Shown here: one piece after another, positions 16,688 through 25,487 of the stretch
Layout of the letters: every line of letters starts with the position of its first letter
Numbering within the stretch: the first letter of the stretch is position 1
Assembly: GCF_014202475.1 (NCBI RefSeq)
Contig: NZ_JACHGV010000006.1
Location: 310,001-374,000 of the forward strand
Reading direction: 5' to 3'
Length of the DNA stretch: 64,000 nt
Origin: Streptomyces paradoxus
GTDB taxonomy: Bacteria > Actinomycetota > Actinomycetes > Streptomycetales > Streptomycetaceae
The notes under the pieces: generated by a model
What the model saw: only the letters and a program-made list of their open reading frames with translations
The model's database searches: none
Told to the model about the DNA's origin: nothing
Translations under genes and position numbers: made by a program

Positions 16688-17023
16688 GCGATTCCTTCCA
16701 CGTAAGCGACAGCCCGCCCTGTGACGTCGGGCCGATCCTTGGAACAACCCCGGTCCGGTTGCCACCGGGGGCTCGGTATGCCTCGGACCCTACCCGTCCT
16801 TCGGCGGTGATCCACATGCCCTGCGGGACCAACTCCGCCGGAGCGGCGCCGCACTTGCCCGCCGCCCGCACCGGGCCGGCCGCCGGGCTCCGGAGGCCAT
16901 GACGCCCGGAGCGCCGCACACGAGGGCATCACGTCATGCACTGCCCCCGCGCGCAGCGCTCCGCGCTCGGCTTGTCCGTCACCCACGCACCCCGTTCACC
17001 TTCGGAGTGAAGGCTCAGGCGCC
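16688..17023. other. 336-bp region between prcB and pup without a confident gene
   Basis: The best minus-strand reading frame is 16668-16919 (83 codons, GTG start, overlapping the prcB start). It contains GKCGAAPAELVPQGMW, but third-position bias fades in its second half and no family is recognised. As I recall, S. coelicolor carries a small gene (SCO1645, endonuclease VII-like) at this place; this stretch may be its remnant or simply the prcB leader and promoter. TAGGGT on the minus strand near 16792 is a possible -10 element. Confidence 0.45.
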
Positions 17024-17242
17024 TTACTGGCCACCCTTTTGAACGAAGGACCGCACAAAGTCCTCTGCATTCTCCTCAAGTACGTCGTCGATCTCGTCCA
17101 GAACCGAGTCCACGTCGTCGCTCAGCTTCTCCTGACGCTCCTTGAGGTCCTCCGAAGCCTGCGTCTCCGCCGCCTGCTCCTCGACCTCCTCGGTGGACCG
17201 GGTGGCCTTCTGCTGTCCGCCGCCGGTGTCCTTGGTCGCCAT
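17024..17242 (-). CDS. pup: prokaryotic ubiquitin-like protein Pup
   Basis: A 72-residue protein tag. The N-terminal part (MATKDTGGGQQKATRS) is disordered and threads into Arc. The C-terminal half is a helix with DDVDSVLDEIDDVLEENAE, ending FVQKGGQ. The final Gln must be deamidated to Glu by Dop before PafA can attach the tag. The ATG at 17242 follows GGGATAT, with an upstream extension of the frame lacking family resemblance. The gene lies 178 bp downstream of dop on the same strand. Confidence 0.97.
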   Translation of the reverse strand: MATKDTGGGQQKATRSTEEVEEQAAETQASEDLKERQEKLSDDVDSVLDEIDDVLEENAEDFVRSFVQKGGQ

Positions 17243-17420
17243 ATCCCTCACCCCGCTCGGTTCGCCCGACACAGTTGCTCGGTCAAGATCAGACCCTACT
17301 CGCCGGGTCTGACAATGGCCCCGCAGTTGCTCCAACGTACGGGGACCACCTCGATGATTCCCGGACCAGGGACTTTCCACCCTGTCCGGCCGGTTACGGA
17401 CGAGTACCCACTCACCGCGT

Positions 17421-18932
17421 TCACCCGCCCGACAGGACCCTGACCAGGTCTTCCGCGGTGCGGCAGCGGTCCAGGAGCTCCTTGACGTGATTACGCGTTC
17501 CGCGAAGCGGTTCCAGGGTTGGGACCCGCTGCAGCGAATCCCGGCCCGGCAGATCGAAGATCACCGAGTCCCAGGAGGCCGCCGCGACGTCGTCCGCGTA
17601 CTGCTCCAGGCAGCGGCCGCGGAAGTACGCCCGGGTGTCCTCCGGCGGCACCGTACGGGCCCGCTCCACGTCCGCGTCGGTCAGCAGCCGCTTCATGCGG
17701 CCGCGGGCCACCAGACGGTTGTACAGGCCCTTCTCGGGCCGTACGTCGGCGTACTGGAGGTCGACCAGGTGCAGTCGTGCCGCGTCCCAGTCGAGGTTGT
17801 CCCGGCGCCGGTAGCCCTCCATGAGCTCCCGCTTGGCGACCCAGTCCAGCTCTCCGGCCAGGCTCATCGGGTCGTGCTCCAGACGGGTGAGGGTGTCCTC
17901 CCAGCGGGACAGGACGTCCTTGGTCTGGTCGTCGGCGTCGGCCCCGAACCGCTCCTCCACGTATTTGCGCGCCAGCTCGTAGTACTCCATCTGCAGCTGG
18001 ACCGCCGTGAGCGTACGACCGCTGCGGAGCGTGACCAGGCGCTTCAGGGACGGGTCGTGCGAGACCTGGTGGAGCGTACGGACGGGCTGGTCGACGGCCA
18101 GATCGACAGCGATGAAACCGTCCTCGATCATCGACAGCACCAGCGAGGTCGTGCCCAGCTTGAGGTAGGTCGAGATCTCCGACAGGTTCGCGTCGCCGAT
18201 GATCACGTGCAGGCGCCGGTACTTCTCGGCGTCCGCGTGCGGCTCGTCGCGGGTGTTGATGATCGGGCGCTTGAGCGTCGTCTCGAGGCCTACCTCGACC
18301 TCGAAGTAGTCGGCCCGCTGGCTGAGCTGGAAGCCGTGCTCGTGCCCGTCCTGGCCGATGCCGACGCGGCCCGCTCCGGCGAAGACCTGACGGGAGACGA
18401 AGAACGGCGTCAGATGGCGCACGATGTCCGAGAAGGGGGTCTCCCGCTTCATCAGGTAGTTCTCGTGCGTGCCGTAGGACGCGCCCTTGTTGTCGGTGTT
18501 GTTCTTGTACAGGTGGATCGGCTGGGCACCGGGCAGCTGGGCGGCCCGTTCCGCGGCCTCGGCCATGATCCGCTCGCCGGCCTTGTCCCAGAGGACGGCG
18601 TCCCGGGGATTGGTCACCTCGGGGGAGCTGTACTCGGGGTGTGCGTGGTCGACGTAGAGCCGTGCACCGTTGGTGAGGATCACGTTGGCCAGGCCGATGT
18701 CCTCGTCGGTGAGCTGGCTGGAGTCGGCGGCCTCGCGGGCGAGGTCGAAGCCTCGCGCGTCCCGCAGCGGGTTCTCCTCCTCGAAGTCCCATCGGGCCCG
18801 GCGGGCCCGGTGCATCGCCGCCGCGTAGGCGTTCACGATCTGGGACGAGGTGAGCATGGCATTGGCGTTGGGGTGGCCGGGGACGGAGATCCCGTACTCC
18901 GTCTCGATGCCCATTACTCGCCGTACGGTCAT
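17421..18932 (-). CDS. dop: Pup deamidase/depupylase Dop
   Basis: Dop converts the C-terminal Gln of Pup to Glu and also removes Pup from substrates. From the ATG at 18932 (AAGGAGG just upstream) it has 503 residues. It shares the fold of PafA: MGIETEYGISVPG at the start, NGARLYVDHAHPEYSSPE, KNNTDNKGASYGTHENYLM and INTRDEPHADAEKYRRLH. The Dop-specific extra loop lies around residues 40-80 (RARRARWDFEEENPLRDARGF). It is about 50 residues longer than PafA, as usual. Arc lies upstream, separated by a hairpin. Confidence 0.97.
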   Translation of the reverse strand: MTVRRVMGIETEYGISVPGHPNANAMLTSSQIVNAYAAAMHRARRARWDFEEENPLRDARGFDLAREAADSSQLTDEDIGLANVILTNGARLYVDHAHPEYSSPEVTNPRDAVLWDKAGERIMAEAAERAAQLPGAQPIHLYKNNTDNKGASYGTHENYLMKRETPFSDIVRHLTPFFVSRQVFAGAGRVGIGQDGHEHGFQLSQRADYFEVEVGLETTLKRPIINTRDEPHADAEKYRRLHVIIGDANLSEISTYLKLGTTSLVLSMIEDGFIAVDLAVDQPVRTLHQVSHDPSLKRLVTLRSGRTLTAVQLQMEYYELARKYVEERFGADADDQTKDVLSRWEDTLTRLEHDPMSLAGELDWVAKRELMEGYRRRDNLDWDAARLHLVDLQYADVRPEKGLYNRLVARGRMKRLLTDADVERARTVPPEDTRAYFRGRCLEQYADDVAAASWDSVIFDLPGRDSLQRVPTLEPLRGTRNHVKELLDRCRTAEDLVRVLSGG

Positions 18933-19123
18933 GCGGCCCTCCTTGCCCGGCGGCACCCTCGGTCGTGGGCGCCACTCAGATACCGCTGGCGCTCGGTTGC
19001 GTGTGCGGTGCCCGTCCCCGCACTGCGCGACTCGGCGGTACGCAAGAGCCTAGAACGCCTTTGCGCTGGTGGGGAGATCATTTGCGTCATTGCGTTGCTC
19101 CAGCCGTGGCCTGAAAAACAGTC

Positions 19124-19156
19124 GGCTGCGGGTACCCGCCGAGGGCACCCGCAGCC
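19124..19156 (-). terminator. hairpin downstream of arc
   Basis: GGCTGCGGGT (19124-19133) pairs perfectly with ACCCGCAGCC (19147-19156), 10 bp beyond the arc stop at 19167. It suggests that arc and dop are at least partly separate transcripts, and that dop has a promoter within 18933-19123. Confidence 0.7.
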
Positions 19157-19166
19157 GCCCTGCCTT

Positions 19167-20933
19167 TTACAGGTACTGACCGGTGTTCGCCACCGTGTCG
19201 ATGGAGCGTCCGGTGTCCGCGCCCTGCTTTCCGGTGATGAGGGTGCGGATGTACACGATCCGCTCGCCCTTCTTTCCGGAGATCCGGGCCCAGTCGTCCG
19301 GGTTGGTGGTGTTCGGCAGGTCCTCGTTCTCCTTGAACTCGTCCACGCAGGCCTGGAGGAGGTGGGAGACGCGGAGGCCCTTCTGGTTCTTCTCGAGGAA
19401 GTCCTTGATCGCCATCTTCTTGGCGCGGCCGACGATGTTCTCGATCATGGCGCCGGAGTTGAAGTCCTTGAAGTAGAGGACTTCCTTGTCACCGTTGGCG
19501 TAGGTGACCTCCAGGAAGCGGTTCTCCTCGGACTCGGTGTACATGTGTTCCACCGCCGTCTGGATCATGCTCTGGACGGTGGTCGCCTTGCTGCCGCCGT
19601 GCTCGCCGAGGTCGTCGGAGTGCAGCGGGAGGCGCTCGGTGAGGTACTTGCCGAAGATGTCCTTCGCCGCCTCGGCGTCGGGACGCTCGATCTTGATCTT
19701 CACGTCCAGACGGCCGGGCCGCAGGATGGCGGGGTCGATCATGTCCTCACGGTTGGAGGCACCGATCACGACCACGTTCTGCAGGCCCTCCACACCGTCG
19801 ATCTCGGCGAGCAGCTGCGGGACGATGGTGTTCTCCACGTCCGAGCTGACACCGGAGCCGCGGGTGCGGAAGAGGGACTCCATCTCGTCGAAGAAGACGA
19901 TGACGGGGGTGCCCTCGCTGGCCTTCTCCCGGGCGCGCTGGAAGACCAGGCGGATCTGCCGCTCGGTCTCGCCGACGTACTTGTTCAGGAGCTCGGGGCC
20001 CTTGATGTTGAGGAAGAAGCTCTTGCCGGCGGCCTGGCCGGTGACCTCGGCGACCTTCTTGGCCAGCGAGTTGGCGACGGCCTTGGCGATGAGCGTCTTG
20101 CCGCATCCGGGAGGCCCGTAGAGCAGGACGCCCTTGGGCGGGCGCAGCTCGTGCTCCTTGAACAGGTCCGGGTAGAGGTACGGCAGCTCGACCGCGTCGC
20201 GGATGGCCTCGATCTGGCCGCCGAGACCGCCGATCTGCTCGTAGCCGATGTCGGGGACCTCTTCGAGGACGAGTTCCTCGACCTCGCTCTTGGGGACGAC
20301 CTCGTAGACGTAGCCGGAGCGGGGCTCCAGGAGCAGGGCGTCGCCGGGGCGGATGGTGACGTCCAGCAGCGGCTCGGCGAGCCGCACCACCCGCTCCTCG
20401 TCGGTGTGCCCGAGCACGAGGGCCCGCTCGCCGTCCTCGAGGATCTCCTTGAGGGTGACGATGTCACCGACACGCTCGAACTCCATGGCCTCGACCACGT
20501 TGAGCGCTTCGTTGAGCATCAGTTCCTGGCCGCGCCGGAGCTCTTCGAGTTCGACGCTGGGGCTGACGTTCACCCTGAGCTTGCGGCCGCCGGTGAAGAT
20601 GTCGGCGGTGCCGTCCTCGTTGGCCGTCAGGAAGACGCCGAAGCCGGCCGGCGGCTGCGCGAGCCGGTCGACCTCCTCCTTGAGGGCCACGATCTGGTCG
20701 CGGGCCTCACGGAGCGTGTTGGCGAGTCGCTCGTTCTGCGCGGACACGCCGGCCAGATTGGTCTGCAGCTCGACGATCCGCTCTTCGAGAATCCTCGTGT
20801 GTCGCGGAGAGTCGGCGAGCTTGCGTCGCAGGACGGCGATCTCCTGCTCAAGGTAGGCAATCTGCCCGGCCGGGTCGTCGGACCCGCGTCCCGGGCGGAT
20901 GCCGCGGTTCATGTCGTCGTCGTGGGCTGCCAC
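19167..20933 (-). CDS. arc: proteasome-activating AAA+ ATPase Arc (Mpa)
   Basis: Hexameric unfoldase that captures pupylated proteins and feeds them to the 20S core. From the GTG at 20933 it has 588 residues. Order: N-terminal coiled coil (GQIAYLEQEIAVLRRKLAD to about residue 90) that binds Pup, tandem OB folds (about 95-240), then the AAA domain with Walker A GPPGCGKT (about 285), Walker B VIVFFDEME and the second-region ASNREDMIDPAIL. The protein ends GQYL, the docking tail typical of Mpa/ARC. An ATG 18 bp upstream is in frame but less likely. Confidence 0.96.
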   Translation of the reverse strand: MAAHDDDMNRGIRPGRGSDDPAGQIAYLEQEIAVLRRKLADSPRHTRILEERIVELQTNLAGVSAQNERLANTLREARDQIVALKEEVDRLAQPPAGFGVFLTANEDGTADIFTGGRKLRVNVSPSVELEELRRGQELMLNEALNVVEAMEFERVGDIVTLKEILEDGERALVLGHTDEERVVRLAEPLLDVTIRPGDALLLEPRSGYVYEVVPKSEVEELVLEEVPDIGYEQIGGLGGQIEAIRDAVELPYLYPDLFKEHELRPPKGVLLYGPPGCGKTLIAKAVANSLAKKVAEVTGQAAGKSFFLNIKGPELLNKYVGETERQIRLVFQRAREKASEGTPVIVFFDEMESLFRTRGSGVSSDVENTIVPQLLAEIDGVEGLQNVVVIGASNREDMIDPAILRPGRLDVKIKIERPDAEAAKDIFGKYLTERLPLHSDDLGEHGGSKATTVQSMIQTAVEHMYTESEENRFLEVTYANGDKEVLYFKDFNSGAMIENIVGRAKKMAIKDFLEKNQKGLRVSHLLQACVDEFKENEDLPNTTNPDDWARISGKKGERIVYIRTLITGKQGADTGRSIDTVANTGQYL

Positions 20934-21178
20934 GGTCCTCACCTCCTCCAAGGGGAGCTGGACGCTTCCAGACCCTACCTGGGCGGGTGTCGATTGAAAC
21001 CCCTAGATCACAAAGACGGTCGGGGTGTGTCCGATCTTCACCCTTGCGCTCTCCCTCACGCCAGGGGAATACCCAGCGAACATGATTGGAACCCAGCCGG
21101 GGGTAGGGTCGAACTGTTCAACACCCGCCGGAGCTGGCCGGATTCCCGACGCGGCTCGGCGGAGAAACGGCAGGAGAG

Positions 21179-21484
21179 ATGAGCGTGCAGCAGGCGGCCG
21201 GGGCGGACAGCGCGGAGCTGGAGGTCTGGATCGACCAGGACCTGTGTACCGGCGACGGCATCTGCGCCCAGTACGCGCCGGAGGTGTTCGAGCTGGACAT
21301 CGACGGTCTGGCCTATGTGAAGAGCGCCGACGACGAGTTGCTCCAGGACAAGGGCGCGACAACGCCCGTTCCGCTGCCGCTTCTCACGGACGTGATCGAC
21401 TCCGCGAAGGAGTGTCCGGGCGAATGCATCCACGTACGTCGGGTTTCGGACAGGGCAGAGGTTTACGGTCCGGACGCGGAGTGA
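21179..21484 (+). CDS. single-cluster ferredoxin (3Fe-4S or 4Fe-4S)
   Basis: A 101-residue acidic electron carrier. Cluster ligands are seen as C23-TGDGI-C29 and C79-PGE-C83. The first group lacks one of the cysteines of a typical CxxCxxC motif, which favours a 3Fe-4S cluster or use of a non-Cys ligand. Such ferredoxins often serve cytochrome P450s, but no P450 lies nearby. The ATG at 21179 has AGGAGAG directly before it. It is divergent from arc with 245 bp between, and adjacent to a secreted protein gene on the other strand. Confidence 0.9.
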   Translation: MSVQQAAGADSAELEVWIDQDLCTGDGICAQYAPEVFELDIDGLAYVKSADDELLQDKGATTPVPLPLLTDVIDSAKECPGECIHVRRVSDRAEVYGPDAE

Positions 21485-21543
21485 CCACTTCTCTACGTTC
21501 CGTTACTACTGTCTGATATCTCACACGCACCGTCGCAGGGGCC

Positions 21544-22122
21544 TCACACGCTGCGGGCGCCGGCCGGGGCCGAGCGGACGAACGAGCCGTTCTGCCAACG
21601 CCATTTCGCGTCGCTCTTCACGTCGGGGCAGCAACGCGGCACGTCGGCCGACGAGTAGCCGAGGAGCGTGGCCGTGACGGCGCCGTCGGAGACGGCGAAG
21701 TCGGTGACGGTGGTGCCGTCCTTGGGGTCCAGCAGGGTGGCGACCACGCGCGGCTTGCCGCCGTCGGCGCCGCGCGTGAGGACGTACACGCCGTCGGGCG
21801 GGGTGCCCATCGGGGAGTCGCAGTGGACGACGGCCACCGTCTCGGGCCGGCCGTCGCCGTCGAGGTCTCCGGAAGCCCTCTTCTTCACCACGGCCTTCAC
21901 CGGGCCGCACTCGATCGGGAACGTCACCGCGGCCGGGTCGGGCGGAGTCGTGTGCGCCGGAGCGCTCTTGGTCTGAGGGGCGGCCGGCTGGGCCGCCGTC
22001 GCCGCGCCGGGCTGCAGGACCGAGGAGAAGGCCACGACGCCCGCGACGGCCGTCGCGGTGGCGAGCCAGTGGATGGGGCGGGTGTGGGTGTGGGCGAGCT
22101 CCGGGACGGCGGAAGACTGCAC
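21544..22122 (-). CDS. exported protein with a DxDGDG-type calcium-loop motif, unknown function
   Basis: From a GTG at 22122 (AGGAG nine nt upstream) the protein has 192 residues. It has a hydrophobic segment at about residues 20-40 (IHWLATATAVAGVVAFSSVL) ending in alanines that resemble a signal-peptidase site, then a Pro/Thr/Ala linker. The globular part contains SGDLDGDGRPETVAVVHC, a loop like those of FG-GAP/VCBS calcium-binding repeats, and three later cysteines including a CC pair. I do not recognise a named family. It converges on the ferredoxin gene. Confidence 0.7.
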   Translation of the reverse strand: MQSSAVPELAHTHTRPIHWLATATAVAGVVAFSSVLQPGAATAAQPAAPQTKSAPAHTTPPDPAAVTFPIECGPVKAVVKKRASGDLDGDGRPETVAVVHCDSPMGTPPDGVYVLTRGADGGKPRVVATLLDPKDGTTVTDFAVSDGAVTATLLGYSSADVPRCCPDVKSDAKWRWQNGSFVRSAPAGARSV

Positions 22123-22437
22123 TAGGAGGGTCTCCTGAGGCTGTGCCGGTGGGGTGGCTGCATGGTGCCACACGTCACAGCGCGAGGGAACGGCGGGGTG
22201 TGCACATCTCCTGCCGGGGAAGTCAGAAGGGTTACGGTTCCTGCCGCTGTGTCAGCGGGCCGGTGGGGGTGGGCCTGCGCTGCGGCGGCTCCTGGCCGCT
22301 GCGGCCTTCGCGGCAGGTCAACGGCGTTCCGGTGGGGTAACTCGGGGCGGCAACGCAGTGGCGCCGTGGCGGAGTTCCGGTACGGGTCCGGGAACTCCGG
22401 CACGGCGCCGGTGCGTTGGATGCGGTGACGGGCTGTC
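22123..22437. other. 315-bp intergenic region between the exported-protein gene and trmI
   Basis: The right part holds the trmI terminator (22360-22409). The left part must hold the promoter of the minus-strand exported protein. Several short plus-strand frames cross the region but have no ribosome-binding site and no recognisable product. Confidence 0.5.
22360..22409 (-). terminator. long hairpin terminator of trmI
   Basis: GGCGCCGTG (22360-22368) and GGAGTTCC (22371-22378) pair with GGAACTCC (22391-22398) and CACGGCGCC (22401-22409). The result is a stem of about 18 paired bases with one mismatch. It begins 28 bp beyond the trmI stop at 22438. Confidence 0.8.
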
Positions 22438-23340
22438 TCAGCGGCCGGAGCCGCCGTCGGCGTTGGGGCCCGCGTAGTCCTCGCCGTAGGCGCCCTTGGC
22501 AGGGCGGCGGCGGCGCATGGGCGGTTCGACGCCGTCGGCGAGGCGGCGGGCGGTGAGCAGGAAGCCGGTGTGGCCGATCATCCGGTGGTCCGGGCGTACG
22601 GCCAGGCCCTCGATGTGCCAGTTGCGGATCATCGACTCCCAGGCGCTCGGCTCGTTGAAGCAGCCGATCTCGCGGATGGACTCCACGGTCCGGGCGAGCT
22701 GGGTGGTGGTGGCCACGTAGCAGCACAGGATGCCGCCGGGGACGAGCGCCTTGGAGACCGCCTCCAGGCACTCCCAGGGGGCGAGCATGTCGAGGATGAC
22801 GCGGTCGACGTCGGCGTCGGACAGGTTGTCCTGGAGGTCGCCGACGGTGAGCTGCCAGGCGGGGTGCGGGCCGCCGAAGTAGCGCTCCACGTTCGCCTGG
22901 GCGATCTCGGCGAAGTCCGCCCGGCGCTCGTAGCTGTGCAGCATGCCCTGGTCGCCGATCGCCCGCAGCAGGAAGCTGCTGAGCGAGCCGGAGCCGACGC
23001 CCGCCTCCACGACGCGCGCGCCGGGGAAGATGTCGGCGAAGGCCAGGATCTGCCCCGCGTCCTTGGGGTAGACCACGGCGGCGCCGCGGGGCATGGACAG
23101 GACGTAGTCGGGGAGCAGGGGGCGCAGCGCGAGGTAGGCGACGTTCCCCGTGGTACGGACAACGCTTCCCTCGGGAGCACCGATCAGTTCGTCGTGGGGG
23201 AAGGAACCCTTGTGGGTGTGGAAGTTCTTCCCGGCCTCGAGCGTGAACGTGTAGTGGCGGCCCTTGGGGTCGGTCAGCTGAACCTGGTCCCCGACCTTGA
23301 AGGGCCCGCGCCTGCGGGCGGCACCGGTCGGTTCGGACAT
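22438..23340 (-). CDS. trmI: tRNA (adenine-58-N1)-methyltransferase TrmI
   Basis: A SAM-dependent enzyme that methylates A58 in the T-loop of tRNAs. The 300-residue protein has the N-terminal beta domain (PFKVGDQVQLTDPKG), the SAM site VVEAGVGSGSLSSFLLRA (motif I, about 110-127), an acidic motif II (YERRADFAEIA) and motif IV VILDMLAPWE. The length fits the actinobacterial tetrameric TrmI (Rv2118c). The C-terminal 30 residues are basic and then disordered. It lies 53 bp after the M50 protease gene; in mycobacteria trmI is likewise near the proteasome genes. Confidence 0.96.
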   Translation of the reverse strand: MSEPTGAARRRGPFKVGDQVQLTDPKGRHYTFTLEAGKNFHTHKGSFPHDELIGAPEGSVVRTTGNVAYLALRPLLPDYVLSMPRGAAVVYPKDAGQILAFADIFPGARVVEAGVGSGSLSSFLLRAIGDQGMLHSYERRADFAEIAQANVERYFGGPHPAWQLTVGDLQDNLSDADVDRVILDMLAPWECLEAVSKALVPGGILCCYVATTTQLARTVESIREIGCFNEPSAWESMIRNWHIEGLAVRPDHRMIGHTGFLLTARRLADGVEPPMRRRRPAKGAYGEDYAGPNADGGSGR

Positions 23341-23393
23341 GTGACCAGCCTACCGGCCCCGGAGAGGCCCACCGACCACTCGGGCGGCAGACC

Positions 23394-25301
23394 CTAGGAC
23401 GGCCTCGCCATGGCCTTGACGAAGGCGCGCTCGACGTCGGCCGCCGACAGGACGCCGTAGATCTCGCCGGTCTCCTCCACCACCAGGTACTCGGTGGCCG
23501 GGGTGGCGCGCAGGGCGTCCAGGAGTTCCTCGCCCGACAGTTCCGCGGAGACGCGCATGCCGTCGGTGAGGTCCTGGGCGAGGCCGCTGACGGCGACCCA
23601 GGGGCGGCGGTGCTCGGGCACGCCGACGATGGCGGCCTCGCGGACGAGGGAGAGGGGCTGGCCGTCGGCGTCGACGACGACCAGGGCGCGGGCTCCGGCC
23701 GCGTTGGCGCGGCGCAGGGCCTCAGAGAGCGGTGTGTCGGTCTCGACGGGGACCGCGCGGCGGGTGAGGGCCCGGGCGCGCAGCTCGGGGAGGTGCTCGC
23801 GCAGGCGCGCCATGCGCAGGCTGTTGCCCGCGCCGGTCCAGATGATCGCGGCGAGGATCGCGGCGAGCAGGGCGTCCAGGACGGTGTCCATGCCGACGTT
23901 GTCGGCGGCGTCGGTGCCGAGAGCGCCGGACTGGGTCAGCAGGGGCAGTCCGATGAGCACGGAGACGGCCAGGGCGCGGCCGACCCAGGCGGCGGCGATG
24001 GTGCCCTTCATCGGCTTGCCGGTGATCTTCCAGACGATGGCACGGAGCATGCGGCCGCCGTCGAGGGGCAGGCCCGGCAGGAGGTTGAACGCGGCCACGA
24101 TGAGGTTGGAGATCATCAGGCCTGCGAGCAGGACGCCGGGGACGGTGCCGGGTTCCACGGTCTGCGCGGCGCCGTAGAAGAGGCCGGCGAGGACGAGGGA
24201 GAGCAGGGGCCCGACGAAGGCCAGGATGAATTCCCGGCCGGGGGTCTCGGCCTCCTTCTCGATCTCGGAGACGCCGCCGAAGAACTGGAGCTGGATGCGG
24301 CGGACGGGGAGTTTGAAGCGGAGGGCGGCCACCGTGTGGGCCAGTTCGTGGACGAGCACGGAGGCGTAGAAGGCGACCGCGAAGAAGAGGGAGACCAGGT
24401 AGCGGGCGGCACCGAGCTCGGGCAGCACGCGCTCCAGCTGGCCGCCGAACACCCAGGTGATCAGCGCGGCGACGAGGAACCAGCTCGGTGCGACGTACAC
24501 GGGCACGCCGAAGGGCCGCCCCATGAGCAGCCCGCCCCGAGGCTCCGGCCGCTGGGGGGCTGGGCCCTTGCCGTCGGCGGAGTGGGCGAGGGGCCGGTCG
24601 CCGGGGGCGGGAGCGGAAGGGCCGGGGCGGTGGTTCGGGTGGCCGGCCGGGGCGGTGGGGGCGGGCTGCTGCCCGCGGTTCGCGTCACCGGGGCCCAGGG
24701 TGGGGGGCTGCTGTCGGCGGTGCGCATCGCCGGAGCCCGGGGCTTGGTCCGGGGCGGGGCCCTTGCGCAGCCGGTCCGCCTCGGGCCGACCGGCTGTGGG
24801 TGCCGCGTGCGGGTCGCCCGCGTAGGCACGCTCGGGGTGCGTGTCGGCCTCCGGCGAGCCGTCACCGTCGCCCTCGGCGGGGGCCGACGCCGCAGTCGCT
24901 GCGACTGCGCCGCCGGCTGCGGCGGGCAGACCGTCGGCACGGGCGGGGTCGGGGTGGGTGCCGCCTTCCGGCGAACCGTCACCCTCGCCCCCGGCCCGGG
25001 CGGGTACGGCATTCGGAGTCCGCGGGTCCGGTGAAGCGCCGGCGGCGGAGGGCCGGGGCGGCGCCGAGGCGTCCGGTGGGGTTGCCGGTGTGTCGGACGC
25101 CGGAACGTCGGCGGGCGCTACGTGGCCGGTCGGCTCCGGGCCCGGCGTGGGCTGCTCAGGAGCGGACCCGTGCTCGTCCGTGGGCGTGGGCTGTTCGTCG
25201 GCGGGGGCCGGGCCGGTGGCCCGGGGCGCAAGCCCCTCGTGGCGCTCGGCCGACTCGTCGTTGCCGGACCGCGGCTGCCCGCGCCCGCCGCTCTCGTCCA
25301 C
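23394..25301 (-). CDS. site-2-protease-like M50 membrane metalloprotease with CBS domains and a long disordered N-terminus
   Basis: A 635-residue intramembrane protease candidate. Residues 1-255 are Pro/Ala/Gly/Glu-rich and clearly disordered, with imperfect internal repeats (GDGSPE-x2-THP at about 107-116 and 147-156; GDAHRRQQPP and GDANRGQQPA near 191-214). The core starts at about 260 with hydrophobic helices, the zinc motif HELAH (318-322) and the second metal motif NLLPGLPLDGGR. A CBS pair follows (about 510-630), which may sense adenine nucleotides. An internal ATG at 24524 would yield the core alone. Substrates are unknown; anti-sigma factors are typical for the family. Confidence 0.88.
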   Translation of the reverse strand: MDESGGRGQPRSGNDESAERHEGLAPRATGPAPADEQPTPTDEHGSAPEQPTPGPEPTGHVAPADVPASDTPATPPDASAPPRPSAAGASPDPRTPNAVPARAGGEGDGSPEGGTHPDPARADGLPAAAGGAVAATAASAPAEGDGDGSPEADTHPERAYAGDPHAAPTAGRPEADRLRKGPAPDQAPGSGDAHRRQQPPTLGPGDANRGQQPAPTAPAGHPNHRPGPSAPAPGDRPLAHSADGKGPAPQRPEPRGGLLMGRPFGVPVYVAPSWFLVAALITWVFGGQLERVLPELGAARYLVSLFFAVAFYASVLVHELAHTVAALRFKLPVRRIQLQFFGGVSEIEKEAETPGREFILAFVGPLLSLVLAGLFYGAAQTVEPGTVPGVLLAGLMISNLIVAAFNLLPGLPLDGGRMLRAIVWKITGKPMKGTIAAAWVGRALAVSVLIGLPLLTQSGALGTDAADNVGMDTVLDALLAAILAAIIWTGAGNSLRMARLREHLPELRARALTRRAVPVETDTPLSEALRRANAAGARALVVVDADGQPLSLVREAAIVGVPEHRRPWVAVSGLAQDLTDGMRVSAELSGEELLDALRATPATEYLVVEETGEIYGVLSAADVERAFVKAMARPS

Positions 25302-25487
25302 CGGTGTCCCCTCGTCGAAGCGTCTCCCGCGCCTGCCGGACGGGAGGGTCTCGAGTCGATGGTATGCGGCCGTCGGGGTGCGTTCGGCCCCGGCACCCCT
25401 GTGTTTCCCGTACGTCGGCCTCCCCTCCCGGCTTCTCCCACGAACGCGGCTGGGTCACTGTCAGTGGCGGGCCGTATGGTCTGGGGC

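Noticed and set aside
17487..21182. Very long plus-strand frame opposite dop and arc
   Set aside because: It is antisense to two certain genes, with low-complexity content and no ribosome-binding site or recognisable domain.
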